30,650 bases of DNA from assembly GCA_964437425.1 (NCBI GenBank), contig CAYTGO010000037.1, positions 1 through 30,650 on the forward strand, in the 5' to 3' direction. The notes beneath the pieces are model-generated. The model saw only the letters and a program-made list of their open reading frames with translations, was not told the origin of the DNA and did no database searches. Positions 23,831-30,650 of this stretch are shown here, one piece after another (position 1 is the stretch's first letter; the number at the start of each line of letters is the position of its first letter). Origin of the DNA: Scalindua sp964437425. GTDB lineage: Bacteria; Planctomycetota; Brocadiia; Brocadiales; Scalinduaceae. A program made the translations under genes and the position numbers.

Positions 23831-25453
23831 ATGGCTGCAAAACAGCTTTTGTTTGATGAAGAGGCAAGGCGCAATATAAAGAACGGTATAAAGAAATTGG
23901 CCGATGCTGTAAGGGTGACTATGGGCCCTACTGGCAGAAATCTGATCTTGGAAAAGAGCTTTGGTTCGCCGACTGTTACTAAAGACGGTGTTACGGTTGC
24001 TAAAGAAGTAGAACTGAGCGAGCCCTTTGAAAATATGGGAGCGAAAATGGTCTGCGAGGTAGCTTCTAAGACCAGTGACATTGCTGGTGACGGTACTACA
24101 ACTGCAACAATCCTGGCTGAAGCGATCTACAATGAGGGGATGAAGTACGTTACTGCAGGCGTTAACACAATGGCTCTGAAAAGGGGTATTGATAAGGCCG
24201 TTGCTGTAGTGGTTGAAGAATTAGCCAACATATGCAAGAAGGTTAAGGATAGAGAACAGATCGCACAGGTTGGTACGATCTCTGCTAATAATGACTCTAC
24301 AATTGGAAACCTGCTAGCCGATGCGATGGATAAAGTTGGTAAAGACGGTGTTATTACGGTCGAAGAAGCGAAGAGTATGGATACTACATTAGATATAGTT
24401 GAGGGTATGCAGTTTGATAAGGGGTTTGTTTCACCTTATTTTGTAACAAAAGCTCAGACTATGGAAGCTATCTTTGACGATCCGTACATATTAATTCATG
24501 AAAAGAAGATTTCCAATATGAAGGAGCTGTTGCCTTTACTGGAAAAACTGGCGGGTGTTGGTAAGCCTCTAGTAATTATTTCAGAAGAGGTAGAAGGTGA
24601 AGCACTGGCTATGTTAGTCGTAAACAAATTGCGCGGGGTTTTGAATTGTGCTGCGGTTAAAGCGCCTGGGTTTGGAGACAGAAGGAAGGCTATGCTGGAG
24701 GATATAGCAATTTTGACTAATGGTCGTTTAATATCAGAAGACCTTGGAGTACAGTTGGAAACTCTGGAACTTGATGACCTTGGGACTGCGAAGCGTGTTA
24801 CAATTGACAAGGAAAACACTACAATAATAGAAGGTAGTGGAAAAAAATCAGATGTGCAGGGCAGGATTTCCCAGATTAGAAGTCAGATTGAACAGACGAC
24901 ATCTGATTATGACAAGGAAAAACTTCAGGAAAGATTAGCAAAGCTTACCGGTGGTGTTGCAGTGATAAACGTAGGCGGAGCTACTGAAGCTGAAGTGAAC
25001 GAAAGGAAAGCTCGTGTAGAAGACGCATTGAACGCAACAAGAGCCGCTGTTGAGGAAGGTATTGTCCCAGGAGGTGGAGTCGCCCTGGTCAGAACTATCT
25101 CAAAGGTTGAGGAATTACGCAAAAAGTTGAGAGGTGATGAAAAGATGGGTGTAGATATAATAGCAAAAGCTATTGAAGCGCCTCTAAGGCAAATTGTTTC
25201 CAATACGGGTGGAGAAGGTTCAGTAATTGTTGAAGAAGTAAAAGAAAAAAGCACCAATACCGGATTCGATGCAAACACTTCTGAGTTTGTGGATATGTTT
25301 GCAAGAGGAATCATCGACCCTACAAAAGTTTCACGTACTGCATTACAAAATGCAGCAAGTATTGCAGGGCTCATGTTAACTACAGATGTAATGGTTACAG
25401 AGTTAAAAGAGGATGATGATGAGGAAAATCCGGTTGAGGGCAGTGTGTCTTAA
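23831..25453 (+). CDS. groEL: Chaperonin GroEL, paralog 2, without GGM tail
   Basis: The 540-residue chaperonin is complete. The equatorial ATPase motifs (GPTGRNLILEKSFGSPTVTKDG, GDGTTTAT, RVEDALNATRAAVEEGIVPGGG), the apical domain (EGMQFDKGFVSPYF, APGFGDRRKAML) and the intermediate domain are all intact. The C-terminus ends in an acidic EDDDEENPVEG stretch and has no GGM repeats, unlike paralog 1. The C-terminal tail influences folding inside the cavity, so the two rings may handle different clients; that is inference. An AGGAGG precedes the ATG. A strong terminator follows, closing the groEL-groES-groEL unit. Confidence 0.96.
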   Translation: MAAKQLLFDEEARRNIKNGIKKLADAVRVTMGPTGRNLILEKSFGSPTVTKDGVTVAKEVELSEPFENMGAKMVCEVASKTSDIAGDGTTTATILAEAIYNEGMKYVTAGVNTMALKRGIDKAVAVVVEELANICKKVKDREQIAQVGTISANNDSTIGNLLADAMDKVGKDGVITVEEAKSMDTTLDIVEGMQFDKGFVSPYFVTKAQTMEAIFDDPYILIHEKKISNMKELLPLLEKLAGVGKPLVIISEEVEGEALAMLVVNKLRGVLNCAAVKAPGFGDRRKAMLEDIAILTNGRLISEDLGVQLETLELDDLGTAKRVTIDKENTTIIEGSGKKSDVQGRISQIRSQIEQTTSDYDKEKLQERLAKLTGGVAVINVGGATEAEVNERKARVEDALNATRAAVEEGIVPGGGVALVRTISKVEELRKKLRGDEKMGVDIIAKAIEAPLRQIVSNTGGEGSVIVEEVKEKSTNTGFDANTSEFVDMFARGIIDPTKVSRTALQNAASIAGLMLTTDVMVTELKEDDDEENPVEGSVS

Positions 25454-25487
25454 CTAAATGACTGATAAAATTGAATAGCTGTTTTTC

Positions 25488-25515
25488 AAAAAGGCCGCAT
25501 TTATGTGGCCTTTTT
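25488..25515 (+). terminator. Rho-independent terminator after groEL2
   Basis: AAAAAGGCCGCA pairs with TGTGGCCTTTTT over 12 positions (one G-U) with a TTTA loop, and the 3' arm ends in five T residues. It lies 35 bases after the groEL2 stop. Confidence 0.9.
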
Positions 25516-25553
25516 GCTTTCATACTTCTCCGATATTCCAGGATAGAACCGGC

Positions 25554-25586
25554 TTGACATTTAATTTATCACTTGTATCATATAAT
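25554..25586 (+). promoter_or_regulatory. Likely sigma70-type promoter for dnaJ
   Basis: A consensus TTGACA at 25554-25559 is followed after 16 bases by TATCAT (25576-25581), which runs into TATAAT (25581-25586, 21-base spacing). It sits just after the groE terminator and about 120 bases before dnaJ. This suggests dnaJ-grpE is transcribed separately from groE. Confidence 0.55.
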
Positions 25587-25704
25587 GTCCACGGAGTTAG
25601 TATTTGAATTTAAGCTCTTGTGTAGCTTGGGCTTACAGATCTGCAGATATAGTAGATAGATATTAAGTTTTTAGTCAGCCTTTTTGATAATCTATAGCTA
25701 AAAA

Positions 25705-26835
25705 ATGGAAAAAGAAGACTATTATAATGTTCTCGGAGTCGATAGAAGTGCGAGTCAAGATGATGTAAAGCGCGCTTATCGGAAATTAGCATTGAAGTAT
25801 CATCCTGACAAAAATCAGGGTAACAAGAAGGCAGAGGAAAAATTTAAAATTGCCGCTGAAGCATACGAAGTGATCAGTGATCCTGAAAAGAGACAAAGGT
25901 ACGATCAATATGGCCATGAGGGATTAAGAGGTGGAGATGCAAGGGGGTTTGGCAATTTTGAAGATATTTTCGATGCGTTTGGTGATATCTTTGGTGGCGG
26001 TGGTGGCGGAGGAGGCATTTTTGAGGATTTTTTTGGTGGCGGGAGAAGGCAGGCCGAAAAACGCGGTGCCAGTTTAAGATGTGATGTTGCTATAGATTTT
26101 AAAGATGTTGCTACCGGTGTTGAGAAGACAATAGAAATTACCAAAAGAGACTTTTGTGAAGAGTGCCGGGGGACGGGTGCCAGGAAAGGTACATCTCCGG
26201 TTTCCTGCCCTTATTGTAAAGGTAAAGGTGAGATTCATCAAAGACAAGGTTTTTTCACTATAAGAACCACATGTCCTAAATGCCAGGGTAACGGAAAAAT
26301 AATTGAAACACCCTGTGGAAAATGTAAAGGTCACGGTGTATATCCGAAAAAGTCTAATATTAAGGTCCAGGTTCCTGCCGGTATTGAAGACGGTTCGAGA
26401 TTACGTGTTACTGGCCAGGGTGAATCCGGAGCAAATGGAGCACACCCGGGAGATTTATATTGTGACATACACATAAAACCACATCCAATCTTCAAGAGGC
26501 AGGATTACGATATTATTTGTGAATTCCCAATTACGTTTACTCAGGCGGCATTGGGATGTGAAATTGAGGTGCCTACTATTCTCGGGAAAATGAGAAAAGT
26601 AAGAATACCTGCCGGAATGCAAAGTGATGATATAATTTCGGTTAAAGGGGAGGGGTTTCCACATGTTCGTGGTTTTGGGGTAGGGAACCTGTTAGTACAT
26701 GTTGTTGTCGAAACGCCAACTAAATTGACTCCCAGACAGGAAGAGTTGTTGAGAGAATTTGCAGAATCAGAACATAAGAATGTGACACCTAAAAGAAAGA
26801 GTTTTTTTCAAAAGGTAAAAAACTCTTTTAAATAA
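25705..26835 (+). CDS. dnaJ: Chaperone DnaJ (type I Hsp40)
   Basis: This 376-residue co-chaperone delivers clients to DnaK and stimulates its ATPase. It has a J domain (1-70) with HPD at 33-35, a Gly/Phe region (about 71-115, with an unbroken run of eight glycines), four CXXCXGXG zinc motifs between 151 and 211 (CEECRGTG, CPYCKGKG, CPKCQGNG, CGKCKGHG) and the C-terminal substrate domains. All type I elements are present. No ribosome binding site precedes the ATG. grpE follows 37 bases later; dnaK is not in the window. Confidence 0.97.
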   Translation: MEKEDYYNVLGVDRSASQDDVKRAYRKLALKYHPDKNQGNKKAEEKFKIAAEAYEVISDPEKRQRYDQYGHEGLRGGDARGFGNFEDIFDAFGDIFGGGGGGGGIFEDFFGGGRRQAEKRGASLRCDVAIDFKDVATGVEKTIEITKRDFCEECRGTGARKGTSPVSCPYCKGKGEIHQRQGFFTIRTTCPKCQGNGKIIETPCGKCKGHGVYPKKSNIKVQVPAGIEDGSRLRVTGQGESGANGAHPGDLYCDIHIKPHPIFKRQDYDIICEFPITFTQAALGCEIEVPTILGKMRKVRIPAGMQSDDIISVKGEGFPHVRGFGVGNLLVHVVVETPTKLTPRQEELLREFAESEHKNVTPKRKSFFQKVKNSFK

Positions 26836-26872
26836 TTCACTCTTATGAAATCATTGGAGGAAATTCGTTGTG

Positions 26873-27556
26873 ATGTCTGAAGAACAAAATAATCAGGATG
26901 AAGAAAATACGAATACCGAACAAGATGACGGTATGAAAGACGATAAGGACCAGGGGAATATAGAAAACTCCGAGACGGAAGCTGATGCAGATGTAAATGA
27001 TGAAGAGGCCGTGCAGGAAGAGGCTCAGGATGATATAGATTCTCTGGAAGATTTGACAAAAGAAGATATTCTTGAATTAAAGAAGAAGGCTGCAGAACGT
27101 GATACTTACCTTGATCAACTGCTGAGAACCAAAGCTGAGTTTATGAATTATCAGAAGAGAATGGTTAAGGAAAGTGAGTCGACATCTCAGTTTGCTGTTC
27201 AAAGCCTTATACTTGATTTTCTGCCGGAACTCGACAATTTTGACAGAGCCTTGAAACTTGCAGATAGTTCTAAAGACATTGACAAGTTTGTAGATGGTTT
27301 TAAGTTGATAGAAGAGCAGTTGTTTAAGGTCCTGGGGAAATATGGTGTGGAGTCTATAGAAACAGTTGGAAAGCCGTTTGACCCAAATCTTCATGAAGCA
27401 GTAATGGAGGAGGAGAATAATGAAATGCCTCACCATACAATTATTGATGAATTTCAGAGAGGTTTCCTCTTAAAGGAACGTGTAATCAGACCCTCAAAAG
27501 TAAAGGTTTCTAAAAGAACCATTGAGGAAGAGGAGTCAGATGAATCAAAGGAATGA
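26873..27556 (+). CDS. grpE: Nucleotide exchange factor GrpE
   Basis: This protein of about 227 residues releases ADP from DnaK. The N-terminal 55 residues are very acidic and disordered. A long coiled coil follows (LKKKAAERDTYLDQLLRTKAEFMNYQKRM), then the beta head with the family signature MPHHTIIDEFQRGFLLKERVIRPSKVKVSK. A GGAGG at 26856-26860 serves either the ATG at 26873 or a GTG at 26870; the ATG is preferred on codon grounds, while the GTG has the closer spacing. It follows dnaJ directly, so both DnaK partners are coexpressed. Confidence 0.95.
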   Translation: MSEEQNNQDEENTNTEQDDGMKDDKDQGNIENSETEADADVNDEEAVQEEAQDDIDSLEDLTKEDILELKKKAAERDTYLDQLLRTKAEFMNYQKRMVKESESTSQFAVQSLILDFLPELDNFDRALKLADSSKDIDKFVDGFKLIEEQLFKVLGKYGVESIETVGKPFDPNLHEAVMEEENNEMPHHTIIDEFQRGFLLKERVIRPSKVKVSKRTIEEEESDESKE

Positions 27557-27595
27557 TGTTTTATGTCTTAGCAATTGTCAGGGACGAGGATAATT

Positions 27596-27883
27596 ATGCC
27601 AACATATGATTATGAGTGTGGTGCATGTAACCATGCAATGGAGCTGTTTCAATCAATAACTGCAAAGCATATCAGGAAATGTCCTGAATGTGGTAAACTG
27701 AAACTGAAACGTTTGATCGGAGCTGGTAGCACAATTATTTTTAAAGGCTCTGGTTTCTATCAGACTGATTACCGGAGTGAGGAGTATAAGTCACGACAGA
27801 AAGCCGATAAAAAATCTTCCACTACAGACAAAAAAGATAGCAAAGCTAAGAAAAAAGAAACAAAGAAAAATGTCAAAGATTAA
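27596..27883 (+). CDS. FmdB-family zinc ribbon protein
   Basis: The 95-residue product starts MPTYDYECGACNHAMELFQS, which is typical of the FmdB putative regulatory family. The zinc ribbon is CGAC and CPEC at about residues 8-11 and 29-32. The following LKRLIGAGSTIIFKGSGFYQTDY is also typical. The C-terminus is a lysine-rich tail. The role of the family is not established. The ATG at 27596 is preferred over an upstream TTG because it matches the family start and has a GAGG at suitable spacing. It overlaps yacG by 14 bases. Confidence 0.9.
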   Translation: MPTYDYECGACNHAMELFQSITAKHIRKCPECGKLKLKRLIGAGSTIIFKGSGFYQTDYRSEEYKSRQKADKKSSTTDKKDSKAKKKETKKNVKD

Positions 27884-28052
27884 ATGCCGTAGTTGTGGTA
27901 AAGAACTTCTCTACACTTCTATAAGCGACATACCTACATTTCCATTTTGCAGTGAACGTTGCAAGCTGGCTGATCTGGGCTCATGGTTTGATGAAGAAAG
28001 ACGTATTGACGAGCCGACTACTAACGAAAAGCTTGAAGACTACAACGAATAG
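27870..28052 (+). CDS. yacG: DNA gyrase inhibitor YacG
   Basis: The 60-residue zinc protein begins MSKIKCRSCGKEL and continues FPFCSERCKLADLGSWFDEE, giving the CXXC and CXXXC ligands and the LGSW signature of YacG. In E. coli it binds GyrB and inhibits gyrase. The acidic C-terminal tail is usual. A longer in-frame open reading from 27777 exists, but it would only duplicate the lysine-rich tail of the FmdB gene in another frame, so I take the ATG at 27870. The overlap with the previous gene indicates translational coupling. Confidence 0.92.
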   Translation: MSKIKCRSCGKELLYTSISDIPTFPFCSERCKLADLGSWFDEERRIDEPTTNEKLEDYNE

Positions 28053-28135
28053 AGATATACTAACCTGAATAAAAGTCCTTATTAATAATAAACAAGAATT
28101 TATTTACGAACCATAAATCAAGAGAGGGGCGTGTG

Positions 28136-29329
28136 ATGCAATCGTTCATACAAGACACTCAGAGTATTCTGCGAGGAGTTAAAATGTCGCTTGATTTCAA
28201 CAAGCTGTTTTGTGCATTTGCTGGAATTGCTTTCAGTATTCTTTGGGTTTTAGTAATACTTGCTTTTGGCTCCGCATTTAAATTAGTTGAAATTACTCCA
28301 TTTGAAGTGATCAATGGATTTTTGATTTCACCCAGACTTGGTCTATGTAGCTCAATAAGTGCATTGGTATCATCAATGAAGAGTGTTGAGTGGGGAGAGT
28401 ACGTTGTTCTCATCGTACTGGTTCTGGGATTAATGATAATCTGGTCTGTTTTTGCAGGTGCTGTTACGCGTCTAACCGCTTTGGGATTAGGCAAGGGAGA
28501 AAAAACAGGACTTAAAGACTCAATTTCATTTGTAATGAAGAAGTTCTGGTCGTATTTCTGGTCTCCTCTTACGCCTGTTCTGGGAGTGCTTTTCTTTATT
28601 GCATGTAATGTTGCCGGGGGCCTGCTGGGTAAAGTAGAATTTGCCGGAGAAATTGCCGTTGCCGTTGGATTTCCATTGGCTATTCTTTCCGGTTTCTTAA
28701 TTGTCTTTTTAGGTATTGTTGGCGTAATAGGATTCATCCTTATGTTTCCCGCAATAAGCTCTGAGGGTTCTGATGCTTTTGATGCAATCAGTAGAGCATA
28801 CAGTTATGTGTTATCCAGGCCTCTGCATTTTTTATCACTGTTTATTACTCTAATAATTTGTGGGATGATTTTGACTTTTGTTGCGGGGTATGGTGCTTGT
28901 CTTGTTATGAAGACCAGCTATTTCACTGTTGGTTTAGGCATGGGAGGGAAACTTGATGAGATAAGAGCTTTCATCGCCGGTTTGAGTGGTGGCGGTGATA
29001 CGTTCACATCACTAAATCCTATATCAATGAGAATTGCCGCATTATTTTTTATGTTGTATATAGTTCTGATTAAGATAATTGTTGGCAGCATAATAATTGC
29101 ATTTGTCGGTACTGCCAGCACCATTGTATACCTGATTATGAGGAAAGATGTTGATGGTACCGAAATGGATGATATATATGCTGAAGAGAATGAAGAAGAT
29201 GTAGCAGCTGAGGAAACATCTCCAGAATTACCTGAGGAGCCTGCAGTGCAACAAGTGCCGCCGGTACCTGAGCCATCTCCAGAGCAGACAAAACCAGAGA
29301 GCACAGAAGAGCCACCAAAAGAGCAGTAA
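28136..29329 (+). CDS. Polytopic membrane protein of unknown function with acidic, proline-rich tail
   Basis: The product of about 397 residues has around six to seven membrane segments between residues 25 and 335 (for example AFAGIAFSILWVLVILAFG, LIVLVLGLMIIWSVFAGAV, FLSLFITLIICGMILTFVAG and VLIKIIVGSIIIAFVGTAS). A cytoplasmic-looking tail of about 60 residues rich in Glu and Pro follows. No catalytic motif is recognised. An AGAGAGGGG ribosome binding site favours the ATG at 28136 over the GTG at 28133. It lies between yacG and der on the same strand and may share their transcript. I cannot assign a function. Confidence 0.82.
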   Translation: MQSFIQDTQSILRGVKMSLDFNKLFCAFAGIAFSILWVLVILAFGSAFKLVEITPFEVINGFLISPRLGLCSSISALVSSMKSVEWGEYVVLIVLVLGLMIIWSVFAGAVTRLTALGLGKGEKTGLKDSISFVMKKFWSYFWSPLTPVLGVLFFIACNVAGGLLGKVEFAGEIAVAVGFPLAILSGFLIVFLGIVGVIGFILMFPAISSEGSDAFDAISRAYSYVLSRPLHFLSLFITLIICGMILTFVAGYGACLVMKTSYFTVGLGMGGKLDEIRAFIAGLSGGGDTFTSLNPISMRIAALFFMLYIVLIKIIVGSIIIAFVGTASTIVYLIMRKDVDGTEMDDIYAEENEEDVAAEETSPELPEEPAVQQVPPVPEPSPEQTKPESTEEPPKEQ

Positions 29330-29363
29330 TCATACATTATTGCTATTACCCTCAATTATTATT

Positions 29364-29400
29364 TCAGGTATAAGTACCTGATTAACATGCCCGAAAGGGC
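29364..29400 (+). promoter_or_regulatory. Two adjacent hairpins just upstream of der
   Basis: TCAGGTA/TACCTGA forms a perfect 7-bp stem with a TAAG loop (29364-29381). Eight bases on, GCCC/GGGC encloses a GAAA tetraloop (29389-29400). They end 24 bases before the der ATG. Without a T-run they look more like a structured leader or processing site than a terminator. Confidence 0.4.
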
Positions 29401-29424
29401 TATAGGAAAAGTTGAAAGTAAAAA

Positions 29425-30650
29425 ATGTTCCTCCCAATCGTAACTATTGTAGGAAGACCGAATGTCGGTAAGTCTTCGCTTTTAAATTGTCTGGCAAGAA
29501 AACGCATTTCAATCGTTGATCCAACAAGTGGTGTTACCAGGGACAGAGTATCCATAGAGATTGAACACGAAGAAACCCTGTTCGAGTTGATTGATACAGG
29601 CGGTATCGGGGTTACTGACATTGAAGATATAGCGCAGGAAGTTGACGTTCAAATAGAAATAGCAATTCAAAAGGCAAACCTGATTCTCTTCGTTGTAGAT
29701 GTTCGTGACGGTATTACACCATTGGATGTAAAAGTAGCCGAGAGATTGCGAAAAATCAAAAAACCGCTCCTTCTCATAGTGAATAAGTGTGATGCGGAGA
29801 AATTTGATTTCCAGACATCAGAGTTTTTCAAGCTGGGACTGGGTGAGCCGATACCGGTTTCCGCATTGCAAAGATATGGTAGAACTGATCTTTTAGATAA
29901 GATCGTTTCAATGTTTCCTGAGATTGATACAAAGCCGGTAAAGTCAGAGCCGTTAATGAAAATTGCTATTGTAGGGAAGAGGAATGCGGGAAAATCTACA
30001 TTAATTAACACGCTTGCTCAAGAGGAACGGGTTATTGTAAGTGAAATTCCAGGTACTACGAGAGATTCTGTTGATGTAAAATTTACAATAGAAGGAAAAG
30101 AATTTATTGCCATTGATACGGCAGGGGTAAGAAAGAAGAAGCATCTTCAGGATTCTATTGAATTCTATGGAATGACAAGGGTGGAGAGATCCATCCGACG
30201 TGCAGATGTTGTAATCTTGTTGATTGATGCACCCCGAGATATCTCTCAGGTAGACAAGAAAATAAGTGACTATATCAAGACCCAATACAAACCCTGTCTA
30301 CTGGTTGTAAGCAAATGGGACATTGCAGAAGAAGATGCAGAGATTGAAGAGTTTATTAAGTATGTTCATGCCCGATTGCCCGGAATGGGCTTTGCGCCTC
30401 TATCATTCATCAGTTCATTCAGTGGGGAAAATATAATTGAGACTATTGAACTGGCACAGGAGATGTTTCAGCAGGCAAATACGCGTGTAACAACTTCAGA
30501 ACTTAACACAGTCCTTGAAAAGGCTTTTACTCAACATCGTCCGACAAAGAGAAAATCTAAAGTATCAAAGGTCTATTATGCTACACAGGTATCTGTCTGT
30601 CCGCCAACATTTGTTCTGTTCGTCAATGACAAAAGGCTTTTCAATTCCGA
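29425..30650 (+). CDS. der: Ribosome assembly GTPase Der (EngA), C-terminus cut by window edge
   Basis: This is a double-GTPase needed for 50S ribosome assembly; 408 codons are present, and the C-terminal KH-like domain is incomplete. GTPase 1 has GRPNVGKSS with Lys16, DTGG, and NKCD at about 120-123. GTPase 2 has GKRNAGKST with Lys190, GTTRDS, and DTAGVRKK. Two departures are seen in GTPase 2: the P-loop reads GKRNAGKS rather than GRPNVGKS, and the guanine-specificity motif reads SKWD (Ser296) where NKWD is usual. The KH-like domain begins near residue 350. No strong ribosome binding site precedes the ATG; two hairpins lie just upstream. Confidence 0.95.
   Translation, partial: MFLPIVTIVGRPNVGKSSLLNCLARKRISIVDPTSGVTRDRVSIEIEHEETLFELIDTGGIGVTDIEDIAQEVDVQIEIAIQKANLILFVVDVRDGITPLDVKVAERLRKIKKPLLLIVNKCDAEKFDFQTSEFFKLGLGEPIPVSALQRYGRTDLLDKIVSMFPEIDTKPVKSEPLMKIAIVGKRNAGKSTLINTLAQEERVIVSEIPGTTRDSVDVKFTIEGKEFIAIDTAGVRKKKHLQDSIEFYGMTRVERSIRRADVVILLIDAPRDISQVDKKISDYIKTQYKPCLLVVSKWDIAEEDAEIEEFIKYVHARLPGMGFAPLSFISSFSGENIIETIELAQEMFQQANTRVTTSELNTVLEKAFTQHRPTKRKSKVSKVYYATQVSVCPPTFVLFVNDKRLFNS

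Noticed and set aside
22010..25453. Recombination or misassembly between the two groEL paralogs
   Set aside because: The copies differ throughout at the nucleotide level next to the gap and have different tails, so they are true paralogs rather than a collapsed duplicate.
27777..28052. Longer 91-residue version of YacG
   Set aside because: The extra N-terminus is the out-of-frame reading of the lysine-rich FmdB tail. The family start is the ATG at 27870.

Overview
The window looks like chromosomal DNA of a planctomycete with moderate to low G+C, plausibly an anammox-type (Brocadiales) bacterium. That is an inference from three things. The first is the gene order groEL-groES-groEL-dnaJ-grpE. 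The second is a first GroEL whose equatorial domain carries the stretch GRNAVLDKGWGSP, which from memory is characteristic of planctomycete GroEL1. The third is the set of bactofilins, c-type cytochrome and cytochrome-assembly genes. No 16S rRNA, tRNA or hydrazine-metabolism gene is present to confirm it. The sequence is a draft scaffold with two 100-base N gaps. One is artificial, because both flanks carry the same 55 bases. The other hides most of a GroEL apical domain.

Left part (1-9.7 kb). A truncated minus-strand gene at the edge resembles the XXXCH protein of the GAK system. It is followed by an exported monoheme cytochrome c and, convergent to it, an alpha-carbonic anhydrase that is probably a lipoprotein. 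Next come a soluble hybrid sensor kinase (REC-PAS-HisKA-HATPase-REC) and a minus-strand pair of a HemX/CcsA-like membrane protein and hemA (first step of C5 tetrapyrrole synthesis). A small two-helix membrane protein and an OPT-family oligopeptide transporter complete this part; the transporter ORF is restored exactly when the false gap is collapsed.

Middle (9.7-21.5 kb). A MITE-like inverted-repeat element precedes hisS-aspS, followed by a hairpin and recG. A decayed IS481-type transposase N-terminus lies just after recG. Beyond it is an AT-rich three-gene minus-strand operon of exported proteins: a secreted beta-rich protein, a protein with one membrane helix at each end, and a trypsin-fold protease with an intact His/Asp/Ser triad and a Cys-rich tail. 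None of the three can be assigned a known role as a set; this is the best candidate here for an undescribed system. After a sparse intergenic region come a secreted unknown, YjbQ, a bactofilin fused to two zinc ribbons, and a plain bactofilin, all on the minus strand.

Right part (21.5-30.65 kb). This is the chaperone and housekeeping block on the plus strand: groEL1 (GGM tail), groES, groEL2 (no GGM tail), a strong terminator, a separate promoter, dnaJ, grpE, an FmdB-type zinc ribbon, yacG, an unassigned polytopic membrane protein and der, which runs off the right edge. The groE genes supply two different chaperonin subunits with one co-chaperonin. DnaJ and GrpE would serve a DnaK encoded elsewhere.
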